Assembly (NCBI GenBank): GCA_024362935.1
Contig: JANCRA010000004.1
Coordinates: 22,463,121 to 22,527,120 of the forward strand
Source of the DNA: Setophaga petechia
Taxonomy: Eukaryota; Chordata; Aves; Passeriformes; Parulidae
Direction of reading: 5' to 3'
DNA: 64,000 nt
Shown here: piece after piece, positions 33,047 to 45,909 of the stretch
Layout of the letters: every line of letters begins with the position of its first letter
Numbering within the stretch: position 1 is the stretch's first letter
The notes under the pieces: generated by a model
What the model was told of the DNA's origin: nothing
Seen by the model: only the letters and a program-made list of their open reading frames with translations
Databases searched by the model: none
Position numbers and translations under genes: made by a program

Positions 33047-36000
33047 ACATACAGAGAGAGAGAGAGGCACAAACAGGCACAGCACCTAATCAGGATGTTG
33101 CTAGCTAATTTAGGCCCACTGATTTGATATAACTGGGTAGAGTTTTATTATACCCTGTGATTGTAAATATGTCTGCTATCATTCACAGCCTGGGGAGGCT
33201 GGAGGGCCATTACATCTTAATTGAGTAATTTCTTTTTAAATCTCTGCAGGCCAGGTTGCTGCTTCCGCAGTGACCAATCCAGGGTGTTGATCTCAGTCTC
33301 TGTCTGGCTCCAGAAAATTCTGCTAATATGACTCCTACCTATTTCTGCAATTTTGGTTTTTAAGGGTCCTAAAAGGCCAGAACTGTTTTTTTTTTGTATA
33401 CACAATGAGGAGAGCAACCTGGAAGCAGATAACGCATTTGTGTTTAGATAGACAAAACATGCAACTACACCTGGTGGGGCCAAGGAATGGAATGGTCTGA
33501 GCTGTTTGGTGGAGAAATTAATCGAGAATATCTATAATGGAAGATGATTGGAGTGATCTTCATGTTTTCTCACATTCAGACCTTGAGAGGAAACAGAATT
33601 CAGCTTTCTGTGTGGAAGGACAATAATTTTGGACTTTCATTCCTCTAAAGTAGCAACATTGCCTTTAGAGAGATAGATTTTAAAATATTTTAATATAGGC
33701 TGACAGCCTATTTTTAAATTGTGACAGCCTAACTGTAATTATGTACATGCATCCAAGCACAGGTGTGTATAAGCTTTCATATATATATATATTTCTTTTC
33801 CTCTATTTTTGGATGTATTTAAGAATTATTTACCCAGAAAAGAACAGAAAAGCCAAGGATTTATCACAGTTTTTATGTCTAAGGTCCCTGCTACAGAAAA
33901 TGTTTGACTGATATTTATAGGCTGAACACCAGACCTGTAAAATAATTTTTTGCTCCAAGTATGTCTGGGTGATGTTAGAAAAGCTACTGATGAACTCTAT
34001 AGTATTGTTTAAATTCATATATTTGTAGATTAAATTTATACCAGTTTAAGGGCAGACACTGTAACTTGTTCCAGTAGGGGTTCTTTTGTGGTCTCAGTCC
34101 AATTTCAGCTGGAAAAGGAACTGTTTTCCTCCAAAGCACAGGCATCCCAGTTTGCACCTCAGACTAAAAAGCTAAAGAGCAAGAGGCAGGAGTAGTCTGA
34201 CCAACACCATTCCCTAATGTGGTGCCTCAGACGGTAAGAGGCATACCTGTGTGTCTGGAGAGGGAAAAACACCATGAATTGATTTTATGGACAAAAAGTC
34301 ACACCTGTCCAGCTGACAGGTGTGACCTGTCTCTACAGCTAAATATCTTGTTTTACTGCTGATTTGAACAAAAAAAGGGTCACACCCCCACCCCAACAAA
34401 ACCAAATATATGATTTCTAACTATTTTAGATTATGTGACAAAATCTAGCCTTTTGAATGCTTCAAGCGACATGGTAACTCTGCCGAAAGATAGCCAGGTG
34501 AGTGCATGCACTGTTTTTGTAAGAAAAAAGACCAGGGAGTAGGAAATCATTGGGTGTGATTCCCACAACCTCTGAATCTGCTCAGGTTTTTTTTTTTTTT
34601 TTTCTTTAAAAAGAGGCAGCAATCAGCGCTGATTGAAATACCTTTGAATGCAGTTATAATGAAATTCCATTTCTCGTCCATGCCAGAGTTGCAGCCATTG
34701 TTGGTAATGGTCTCCTTCTGAGCAACACAGTCACTGCTGCCTTGTGAGGTACCATGTGAAGCAGAGGCAGGCAATCCCTGAATACAATTTAAAAAGAAGA
34801 GTTTGCGCAGAATTTTACCCAGGGCTCATCTGTCTGCTTTCTGGATCTGTCCTGAGAAAAGAATAAACTGTGCATATTCTGTGGGAACAAAGAAGAAGAC
34901 CTGATAAAGTACATTTTTATTTCCAAACTGGCAATTTGGGTAATTTTAATTTCCTGTACAGGTCCCTATGATGGTATTGTGTACATATAATGATCCATTG
35001 TTTGAGATACTGATTATGCTGGACTGTAACTTGGTTTGTGACAGGCCAGTTCAAACCTACTTTAGTTTGACATAACACAGCCCCGTGGAGGAATCAGAAA
35101 AACTGCTGCTTTAAAGGAGCCCTGAGTGAGAAGTGCACACACTACTCAAATAACTCAAAATAATTTCTTTGCACTCAGTCTTGTTATTGACACTGTAGTG
35201 AGTAACAGCTGATTTTTCTGTTGTTATTAGATATGATGCAGAAATTAGGGACCTTTTCTTATTTAGCTCCAGTTTAAGGATTATTACTTTCCAGTAGTGT
35301 TTCTTATTTTCCCATGTGAGTAAACACACAAAAGAGCTTTGGTGACAGATAGTGAAAGAGTTTGTCTGGCTCTAATGTTTTCAGTACTAATAATATGTAG
35401 TGCTTCCTGCATCAGCTTCAAGATCCAATCCTCTCTGTTAGCTTTAGAAATAGGTTTATGTGATCCAGTGATCTTTCATCTCCCTCTAAAGCCAGTTCCT
35501 AAAGAATGAAAATTTCCTGAAAAACAGATCTCTTTGCCTAGTAGTGTTTCTCAGCGTGGAATGCACTTTGTCCTTGTAAAACATTCTTCACAATCTTCCT
35601 CTTTGCCTTAAAATTAGGGTCTTTGATGGACTCTGATAGCACTGATGCACCCCACTCGGTGCCACGAACTTGGAACCCTTAGTGGACTAGTTTCAATTTG
35701 GATGAGCTGCAGCAGAAGTGCAGATGATGGAAAAACTTGTGATTTTGAAAAATTCAACATCTATGTTTCAGCCACAGGACACTACATGAAACAAAGAAGA
35801 TTTTACAGTCATTGATCCCTGAATTCTTTGCCTGATCCAGTGGCCTAAAAAGGTTGGATTATTCTAGTAAGGCTGTTGCAGTTTGCAAGTAATTCTAAGA
35901 GGGATGGAAGCAGTGACACCATCTAACCTTAGGCAACCATAGGGTGGGCGCCCTCTGTCCAGAGTCATCATTGTGCAGTGAGTGGGAAGAAGGATGAATG

Positions 36001-38707
36001 CATTTGAGTCCGTCTCGATTTAGTGAAGGCTTAAGTAGGTCAGAAAATCTGCTCCTTATATGTATCACATTCTCTATGGGTACTGCAAAAGGAGTGTACA
36101 CACTCTGTACAGCCTGGTGTGTACACACATACGCACACATTTTGTGATCATGTAGAGCTACTGAGATGAATCCACCAAGGTTTTTGCTGCATGATTCCTG
36201 ATAAAATCAACAGAAGTGACATGGCAGAAACTTACCTTGAGAACGTCTAACTCAAAGAGCTGCCAGAGTAAATTAGCAGAAGGAGAAAATATTTTCATAG
36301 TAGTAGTGTCTTCTCTAAAATATTGGAAGCCTTTAAAAGCCACCATCCAGAACAATAAATGCCAAATAAGAACTCTTGTACTGCCATATGAATATTTTAA
36401 AATAGTGCTTTTAGAGGATGATTTGACTGTACAAGTTTAAGTAATTCTTAGGGAAAAGCCAAGCAAATGAAGAGTTTTCTGACCAACTTCAGAAAATTAC
36501 TTGTCAAAAGTTCACAGCGGTTTTAAGTGGGTGACATTTATTTTCCATGTTCTTCCTTCAAGGATGCTGCCAGATATTAGCAGGATAGCCCTATTTGAAA
36601 ATCATGCCAAATTGCCTGTTTCAAGTTCACTTTCACAATACTGAATCAGAGCTTCCAGAAGCAGTGCATTGTCTATCAGCATGCATCATTTTCTGAGACA
36701 ATAAGCAAAAAAAGTGTAGGACATTAGTGCATAAAAACCTATTGGCTGCTCCCTGGTATGGTGACAGAGATCCTTGTACCTTGGTACCTTGCAGTGTTCA
36801 GCTCAAGTGATCCAGAATTCAGCTGCCAAGGGTCAATTTCCTACAAAAGAAAAAAGAATAATTGAGCTGCATAATCATGCATTGCATTTGAATTATTTGT
36901 GCTAGATGAGGAAAATAGCAGTTAGAATTTATCTCCTCATTTAAAAAGACAATAAATTTCTGTAGTTCATTTACTGACAAAAAATTCACAGAGGCATGAC
37001 AACCATGAAAATGTGGGACTCTATTTACCTGCTTCTCTTAGGCTCAGAGAGATCATAGGAACAACAGAATGGAGTAACAGCAGTGGAAAGGGAGAAATTC
37101 TTAGAGAAATGTTGATTAATTTTCTGGTTCAGCTGTGTTAAGTCTTTGAAGCCATCTTCCTCAGTTTGTATATTTGAAGGAGATGCACAGAGCTATTTGA
37201 TTTATACTTGGTCTTAATGAAGATCAGACCATACCTTTCCATAAAAATCAAGAAATGAGGAAAAACCTGTGAGGTATACTTTCTGGAGTAAAGTCTTCCA
37301 CCAAGACAGCTGGATTTGTGTTTGCATAACAGGTAAGATTCATATTTAATGTATTGTCAAAAGAAGAAGACTGTAACATAAAGAATTTTTTCTTCTGTAA
37401 TGAATTTGTGTCTTTTTTTTTCTTCTTTTTTTTTTTTTGCAGTTATTCACGTGCAGAAAATAGCTTCCACATGTACCTTTTCCCTGATACTTTCTTGAAA
37501 CTGCTCAAGGCTAAAAAGGAAATCACAGTTCCCAATTTCTCATGGAGTCCTTCCATAACTCCAGCCCAATGAAAACATTGCAGGAAGGTGTGTGCTAGAT
37601 ATCATGGTTCTGGTTGTTTTGTTTGCCAGGAGTTAACTCTCTGTTTCTATAGGGTCCCTCACTGTGCAGATCTAAAGATACAATCTGGCCTTGAATCTTT
37701 AGCTAGTCAGAATACAATTCTTCAAATTAATTGATCTCATTTCCTGCCAGGCTTCTGTGCTTATTAGCCAATGTGATGCCAGCTGTAGTTCCTTAAGTAC
37801 ACCAGAAACAAAGGGCTATTATTTCTGGCTAAATTCCAGTAGGCTCATTACCTTCTGCTTCTTTTAAAATTCCCTCTGCAATTATACTACATAAGATTTT
37901 ATTTATTTATTTTTTATTCTTTATACTGCTTTTTGTATAGCTGTGCTCTGTGTGTTATCTTCCTCACCAGAAGAGGCTGCATTTAAACAACAAAGAAAGT
38001 AATATCTCAGAACATAGTAATCTGACATATTGTGGGGTTTAATAATTTTGAATTTTACCATTAATATTATCCAGGATTATTATCATTTATGTATAATCAG
38101 GTCTGCCCTGCATTTTGAACTGCTTAAATAAAAGGTGCTGTATAAATTTCATGAGATGCAAAAAGGTGCTTTTGGAGGTGGATGTGTAAGATGTCTAGAA
38201 AAGTAAGACTTTCAGATCAGAGTTGCAGGCCATTTCCTAGCTGACAAATTAACTTCTTTGACAAGGATTGGTGGTCAGCACAGCCTGTTCCAAGAGAAAA
38301 TTTCCCTCCTTTGCAACAGATGAATTCATTTCCCCCTATTAAAAGACATTTTAAAGCAGAATATTACATAATTCCTAAATTAGATTTTACAGAAAGCAAG
38401 GCACACCAAGAGTTATCAGATTGCTTCAGGCATGACGGGTGATGCTTTATGTGACATTATTCTCTCGAGCTTTTTTTTTTTTTTAGGGATTATGTACAGG
38501 CACATGATCCAATCTATGATTGAACTAACCTGTGTGAAAGAGCTTGTTACAAGGCTAGTATGGTAATGAGTATAATCTAGGAGTTTGCTGGTGAAAAAAA
38601 ACCCCAAGAAACCAAACATGGGTGTAGAAATATATTTGCTGCATTTCTGGTGACTGGAAAACAAAAAAGGGAGGGCAGGAATCCTCGGTAAATGAGATTT
38701 TAAGATG

Positions 38708-38820
38708 AGTGATGCTCCCCAGCCGGGGTTTGGTGCCCGGGGCCGCGCTGGCCGCAGCCGGGGAGGCAGCAGAGGGCAGTGCAGAGCTGAGGCTGAGCCG
38801 CAGCCGCAGCCCTGGCACTG
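38708..38820. other. Isolated GC-rich, CpG-containing patch
   Basis: Roughly 110 bases with high GC and several CpG (GCCCGGGGCCGCGC, GAGCCGCAGCCGCAG) sit in DNA that is otherwise AT-rich. There is a 60-codon minus-strand frame through it rich in Ala, Leu and Ser, with no domain. No clear splice sites bound it. It might be a small non-coding exon or promoter, or a piece of a GC-rich repeat. Confidence 0.4.
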
Positions 38821-39090
38821 GATCTTACTCTTTATTAAATAAATTCATAGGGCTAATTTAGCCTCTGAGGAAATTAAACTGCTAATTACATGTATATAAA
38901 CCACTGAAAATGGGACTGGTTTTTGCATCCAAATGGAAAAAAAAGGAAAAATCTAAATTGCCTAGCTTTGTCTCTCATATTTAAAATATGATATTTTGGT
39001 AACGCAGAATGGAGATGAGGAGATTTTGAGGAGATTTTGTTAGGGTTTTATGCATGTGCTTGCCTGTGTATGTGTACTGTGTCTCTTTCT

Positions 39091-39107
39091 GTGTGTGTGT
39101 GTGTGTG
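39091..39107. repeat. (GT)n microsatellite
   Basis: A perfect GT run of about eight units inside a longer TG-rich stretch (39061-39145) with interruptions such as CC and CATG. Confidence 0.85.
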
Positions 39108-42100
39108 CCTGTGTGCATGTGTTTATAAGATTGTGTGTCTGTACAAGAGGGTAATCTAACCATTTCCACAGTCCATCTCCTGCTGAGTAAACAATAGTGC
39201 TTTTTTTCTCATTCATTTATCCAAGCCAATGTCTTTATAAATGCTGGATAATATGCCCTTGGGTAACATAAGGGCAAAGCTCTAATTGAATCAGGTCAAG
39301 ACTCCACACATTATCTCTGATAGCACTTTTAAAATGTAGCTTCCTCTGTCAGATCATCTGCCTCTGAATCACTGTATTGGAGATAATTCCAACATTAAGA
39401 TATTAGTATTGCGGAACTTATAAATATACAGTTGCAAGAATTATTGTCTGGTGATGTCAAGCTTTCTCTGAACAGTTAATAATCCTGATAGTTTTTAAAA
39501 ACCATCTAAGCAAGATCAATGGATGTCTTATGACTTAGAAATGCATGTAATCCATAAAGAAGGATAAATATCTAGTGTTTTACATCACTTGAAAGACTTC
39601 AGTATCATGAAATGCCTATTTCCTTCACATGTCTGTTCCTTTAAAACATTTAAGATCAGAGCCCAAAGCATAGTCCAAAGGAACAAACCAGATATTTTCA
39701 CTCCATGCCAGGATTTAGCAGCCTGCATGGCTGAAAGATTAGACATTAAAACATAACTGGGTACTCACCCTTGCATCACTGTCATAAAACTTGTCATTGA
39801 CACCAGCTTCCAAAAAAAAAAAATTTGGGAATATCCTGTCCTTACAGTGACAGAGGGCTTCTGGCACTAAAGTTCTCACTTTCCTGTATGCCCCCATTAA
39901 TAGCTCTGACAGTTTCATGCCTGGAAAGATCTCTGGTTTGTATCTACATGCAGAGCTGAAGAGGCACACTAAGAATGTTCAAAAACATGGAAACATATTG
40001 TGTTTGGTACACTAACTGGGACATTCCTAGGACATCCCACTTCATGTAATGCAGTCGTACTAGAAGCAAGACATGAACCAACACTGTAAGATTTCAGGGC
40101 TATCTCTTAGGTGTAAAGATTAACATATAGCACTCTTTTACTCTCAAGATGAGAAATTTTGTCATCTGAGAAGGCAAAAACCTGATGTATGCCCAGATTG
40201 AATGCTGGAGGATATATCTCACTTACATATATTTTTCAGTTTGTTCTTCTAAGTCTTTTAAAGATTTCTTGAAAAGATAATAATGATCCATTTTACTTAT
40301 CCATCAAGAGCTTTGAACTGAAGGCTTTTTTTCCTGAGTATATAGTTAGAGCATTAAGGGCAGTATGGGTAGAACAGCCAATCAGAGTAATGAGTCTCCA
40401 CTGCTTGAGAAATCCAGATTAATCTAAATCAAATACTTTCCACTATGGCAATTTTAACTAATTCCCTCATGAAAGTATAAGAGATATATGAAACCCCTAC
40501 AGTCAGCATAAACCTCCTGGTAGGGCTAGACAGGTAATACCTTTTAAGCTTGTTAATGTCTTATCCTGCTGGTTTCTACAACTGACTCAAAGAATAGCTG
40601 TGTACTTCTCAACCTGTCATTACAGAGGAAAGCAACTTTCAGCATGGGGATGGAAAGGGTGATGCTGTGTTTTGTAAATCATGGTTTCATAATGCTAGTA
40701 TGGCTGAATCTCTCTGGACTGATGCAATTAATGCCTTTATTAGTTTTCTCAATGTGTTTGTAAAATGTAGACAGACAGAAATATTCAGGTTGAAATTCTT
40801 TCAAAAGGAGAGGCTTATTTATGTATTCATCTGTTGGTTAAATGTTAGTGTTGAACCCACAAATTCGTGGGCATATTCACAAAGGGGACCATAGACACAC
40901 CAAACTCAGGTGTAACAGGTGCTGCATATGAAGAAGTTATGAAGTGCTACCACACAAGATGGGCGAGTTTAGCTGCAATTCCTTCTATTTCTGATGCAAC
41001 TGCAATTTCAATGTGGTTATTTACATCCTTTGCAGTACCAAAACCCCATGGTTTGGCATTGTTTTTACAAACACAGTGTTTTATGAGCTCTGTGCCCCAA
41101 AGTGTCAGCAATTGTACAACAGTAACAGCAGAGCTATGTTGATTTACATAATCTGAGAATCTGTCTTTTTCCCCTCTGAGGTTTCTCTGATCAGTGTTAA
41201 ATGAAGATTAACACACGAAAAAGTCTTCGCAAATCTGAACATTATAAATGAGGGAACAGGAGGGAGAAAAGTTTAAGAAATATATTCAGAGCCACTAAGG
41301 AAAATACAGTGTGAATTTCCCCATTTGTGATTTTCTCTATTCTTGAAAAAAACCAGTCAGAATGTCTGTCCAGAATAAAAAGGAAGCACAGAGCACTGTA
41401 CAAGTGTGGAAAGGGCTGCTTTCACTGAAGTAGAAATTTCTTCTATTTTCCTTCTGACTTTCAGTCACTTCCCCAGTTTGACTCCAGTCCTGCCACAATT
41501 CAACAACTCCCTGGTGACAATGGTCCTTCTGATGCTGCCACTGAACCCTTCTGCAATAAGAGCTGTTGGGTAATATATAAAGCCATGAAGAAAGTGTGAA
41601 AATGCTGCTCACATTTATTGCTTCTGTTTTAATACAGGAAAAAATTCGTACCAAGAACTGAAATATTTGCTTCCATTAGCAATGAATGTTATCCCCAGAT
41701 TTTCTAGTTATGGGGAGGTGGGATGTGTTGGTTTTGTTTCCTGGGAGGATTTTTTGGGGTTTTTTTGGATTCAGAAGTAATTGAAGAGTGCAATTGAATT
41801 GTTGTTTTTCTTACTGCTTCTGTTAGACACAATATCTCATGTTCTGAAGAAACTCTTCTACAGACATTTTGATAATAATCGGACAGACTTCCTCTGCTAA
41901 AAAAAAAAGGCGTTATCAGGCACATAGCAATTTAGCACACTAAACTTTCAGATACTCGATACAGTCTCAGAATTCATGCAGAAGAGAGTATTTAGCCATC
42001 AAATTTTGAGATTATTTTATCTCTATCAATCAGCTTGGTTCTTGCAAATGTGTAAAACAAATAGCTCTTTACTCATGGAGGCCATAATTAGAGAGTATAT

Positions 42101-44370
42101 ACAGTCAGAATAATTTTAACCTATTGATACATATACATATATATTCCAGCTCTAGTACAAACTCATACCTTTTCTTCCCCCTTATTGAGGGAAAAATTAT
42201 TCATAAATCCCTGTGAACAAGTAAGTTCTGTTTAAATAGTACATGTGCACCACAAGTTTCTCTTTTTTTGCCTTACAATGCATCCAAGGTGTAATTTGCT
42301 TAAGATGCAGCCATGTAACAGTTTGGTAACTAGGTAAAATCTATAAACAAGCTGCTTTTCTTCGACAACAAATAATATTAATTACATAGAAGAAGAGTAT
42401 AGATGACTGGGTACTGAAAATATTCATAGTAGTATTTCTCAGTTACCTCCCCAGACAACCTGTGTTCTTTGATAAATTCCTTGGACTCAGCATATTCATT
42501 TTGGTAAATATCGTGAGTTCTGATCTCAGAGGTCGTTCAAGAGAGACCTAATTCTTTCACCCAGCCTTTGGGTCACATTCTGCTGTGAAATAATGTGAAG
42601 AGCCATCGGGAACAAGTTCCTCCTCTCAGCACCCTGGTGGTCCTGCCCTGTTTTAGCCTAGAAAGAGCCAAGTCAGATAGAGCTGCTGTCTAAACTTCAG
42701 ACACCTCTTCTACATCCTGGCATCAACCTCCTTTGCTCCTCTCAGGCTAAATGAAGTCAACTATTATTTAGGAGTCGATAACACCTTAGAAATGGTCTAT
42801 TCAGGAGAAGACTGAAATATGCTATTCCAAACAGCTATGGGCAAATCACTATGCTGCAGAGAAGGACTGGGACAAATTCACGTGCGCTTCTTTTCAGTAA
42901 GAAAGGCAGTAAGAAAAATCAGGTGAATTGAAGTGGAAGAGATCATTTAATGTAAGAGGATGTCTCCATCTACATGTCAGACAATATTGCAGGGCAAAAG
43001 AAACAAAGGCTATTAAAATATATTTGGTTGTGGTTTTTTATATAGGCACTGCTTATTTATATCATTAGAGTTCAAGTAACTGCTAATGGAGAGAACTAGC
43101 TGAGGGAACTGGTTCATTGCAGAGGCTACAGAAAATAATGCATATAAGGTGTGCTGCTGAGAAAATATTTTTCATTTTTTAATCACAGAAATCTGGAGAA
43201 ATCAAATCAATGTAGATAATGTAAAAGGCTACTGAAAATAACAGTTTAATAGAAGTATTTTGGGATATATGTCAGCACTCTTTGGAAAAGTCTAAACCTA
43301 AGGACAAAATCTCCTGATACAATTGATATATTGCAAACAGTTCTGCCAAAATTATTTTACAAGTTACTAAAGAAAGTTGTATTGCTTGTAACAATAAACT
43401 TACAATAAAATTTTTCTGAAAGAGCTTATTCCTAGTGTATCTGTAACAGTAATTACTGCTTTACTTTTAACAGCTACCTCTATTTGTAGCATTGTACCTA
43501 CAAAGGAGATACGGATTTACTCCTGGATTCTCTCTCAGTTCTTCAGACAGTGTAGAAACTCCTCTCTTGGAACATGTGTCCTCAGATTACCCAAACTGTA
43601 TGAAAACTCTGAAGCTCATATTTTGACATTAAGACCATGTGAAACAGACTGTAAAATTCAAGTCCTTTAGATTTAGTATAGGTCTTCAATGAAATAAGCA
43701 TTTTTTTTCCTTCTATTTTTTACATCTGCTAATAAGCTACTTCATACTCAAGATTAGGTCTTTGCCAATAGGAAAACCCAAAAAAGAAGGGTTTATTTTC
43801 TTTTTGCATCTGTTCAAACTCCCAAACATTTTTGGGTCTGTTATTTTTCTGAGGTTTTATTATGCCAAAGATGATGGGGTACTGATGACCTGTAAATTCA
43901 TTGCTCATTAGACCCCCAATATGAAATCTCCATCTCACTCTCTCTGCCTGAGCTGCAAAGATAATTTCTGGGGATTGTTCCTGACTGGTGAACCCCAGGC
44001 AGACATGCAGATACTGTAACATTTTTCTTTTTATTTTCTATGACAAAACCTCTTTATTTAACCGTGCCTTTTTCAACTGTCTCCATTTCTTATCTGTCTG
44101 CATAGTTTCCTAAGCACAAAAAGTAGAGTTTTGTCCTTAGGTTTTAAGTTACAGAAAATTTGTAGCCAATTTTTTATTGCCAGAGCTGTGGCCCAGAGAA
44201 ATTGATCACTTTTGCTAAAGTTACAAGAGAAACCTTTGCCAAAACCAGAAGCATAAACAACAACTCTTCAGTTCAGTTTGACATCTCAACCACAATGCAA
44301 TAGTTCCTGCCTCGTATAGAGTCTGTTAAATAGCTTTAATTAATTGCTGCAGTAGTTCCCAGTTTATCAA

Positions 44371-44412
44371 AAGCAATAAATAAATAAATAAACAAACAAA
44401 CAAATAAATAAA
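44371..44412. repeat. (AAAT/AAAC)n microsatellite
   Basis: Alternating AAAT and AAAC tetranucleotides, ten units in all. It is not attached to a recognisable retroposon end. Confidence 0.85.
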
Positions 44413-45109
44413 ACATACATTTCCTTAGTGATTTAAATTCTATCTTTCAGTCTCAGTGGGTAAATATGATGCACATCATCTTACTATGAGAAGTGTTATC
44501 AGGCATGATTGATTTGATAATAGGTGGGTTTCATTTTAATATCAGTGACAATGGAGGGAGAGTGGAATAAGAGAATGATACAGTATATCAGGCATTTAAC
44601 AAAGACAGCCTGAAAATCAATAATAATCCTTCATTGGTGACTCAAATTTTCAGACAAGTTAAGAAGATGAATGGCCCATAATGTCACTCAGTAGTATTAG
44701 TCTGTTCATAGGCTCACTCTTCCAGTAAATGAGAATTGTTGATTAAAAATCCATTCTAGGGATGCCCACAAACATATTAAGTAGTTATCATCTTCCCAGT
44801 GGAGTGAAAGTATTCATCCTATTCTTTTTTTTTTTTTTTAGCCTTTATCCAACACAGCTGATCTCTCAACACAACCTGCTTTGTCTTTCTAATCTCCCTG
44901 AGTTACCCAGTGTGATGTCCTGCAGGCCATGTCCCACTGTTCCCACGCGGTCATCAGTGTACACAGGAGGACTTCTCTGGTACAGTCATATTCACATCAC
45001 AGAGGCCACAACTCTGAGACACTCTTTAAGGTACATTGGTGGTCTCTGTGACAGCATTTCATGCTACTGAATGAAATTCTTACCTATAAGTCCTACAAAA
45101 CTGAGGGGG

Positions 45110-45909
45110 GTGGCTGCTACACCTGAAGGTGGTTCTGCCATTCAGCAGGGCCTTGTTAAGTTGGAGAATTGGGTGAAGGGTCCACAAGGGCAAGTGCTAG
45201 GTCCTGCACCTGCGGAGGAACAGCCCCAAGTGCCTCCTACTCCTAGTGGAAAAGGACCTGGGACTCCTGATGCATCACAAGCTGTCCATGAGCCACCAGT
45301 GCCCCTGTGGCCAGGAGGGCCAATGCCATCCTGGGGTGCATTGGCAAGAGTGTGGCCAGCAGGTCGGGGAGGTGATCCTCCCCCTCTACTCAGCCCTGGT
45401 GAGGCCATTCCTGGAGTGCTGTGTCCAGTTCTGGGCTCCTCAGCACAAGGGAGACAGGGAGCTACTGGAGAGGGTCCAGTGGAGAGCCACAAGGATGATC
45501 AGGGGTCTGGAGCTTCTTTCTCATCAGGAGAGACTCTGGGAACTGGGAATGTTTGGTCTGGAGAAGAGAAGACTGAGAGGGGATCTCACCAATACACAGA
45601 AATATCTCAAAGGTGGGTGTCAGGAGGACGGGGCCAGACTCTTTTCAGTGGTGCCCAGAAACAAGAGAAGGAGCAATGCCCATAAACTGAAATGCAGGAT
45701 GTTTCACCTCAACAAGAGGAAGAATTTGTTTACACTGAGGGTGGTAGAGCACTGGAACAGCTGCCTGGGGAGGCTGTGGAGTCTCTCTACCTGGAGACAT
45801 TAAAAATCCCTCTGTATGCATTCCTGTGTCACCTTCTCTCTCACCTTGGCATGTGGGTTGGACTGGATGATCTCCAGAGGTCCTTTCCAACTCTAACAAT
45901 ACTGTGAAA
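45110..45909 (+). repeat. CR1 LINE, 3' portion with ORF2 remnant
   Basis: The segment encodes the C-terminal end of the CR1 ORF2 protein in damaged form: the frame at 45246-45803 reads RPFLECCVQFW, LLERVQWRATRMIRG and VVEHWNSC, all characteristic of this family's end. It finishes with the usual GGTTGGACTGGATGATCTC block and an ...AATACTGTGA tail at about 45909. It is 5'-truncated, as most CR1 copies are, and the open part is a coding remnant rather than a host gene. CR1 moves by target-primed reverse transcription; this copy lacks the endonuclease and polymerase domains and cannot do so itself. Confidence 0.92.

Larger units (their letters stand above)
25521..45109. other. Long AT-rich host region, no gene recognised
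   Basis: About 19.6 kb without a frame over about 120 codons and without a recognisable exon. It holds one CR1 remnant, several microsatellites and a small GC-rich patch (38708-38820). Parts such as 27060-27680 and 42480-42760 have nearly balanced base composition but match nothing I know. It could be an intron of a large gene or a gene desert; the sequence alone does not decide. Confidence 0.55.

Noticed and set aside
32996..33066. CA/AG tract considered as a CRISPR-like or satellite array
   Set aside because: It is a simple dinucleotide microsatellite without spacers.
45071..45685. 204-codon frame over the CR1 copy
   Set aside because: It is out of register with the CR1 ORF2 remnant at 45246-45803 and is explained by the GC-rich CR1 sequence.
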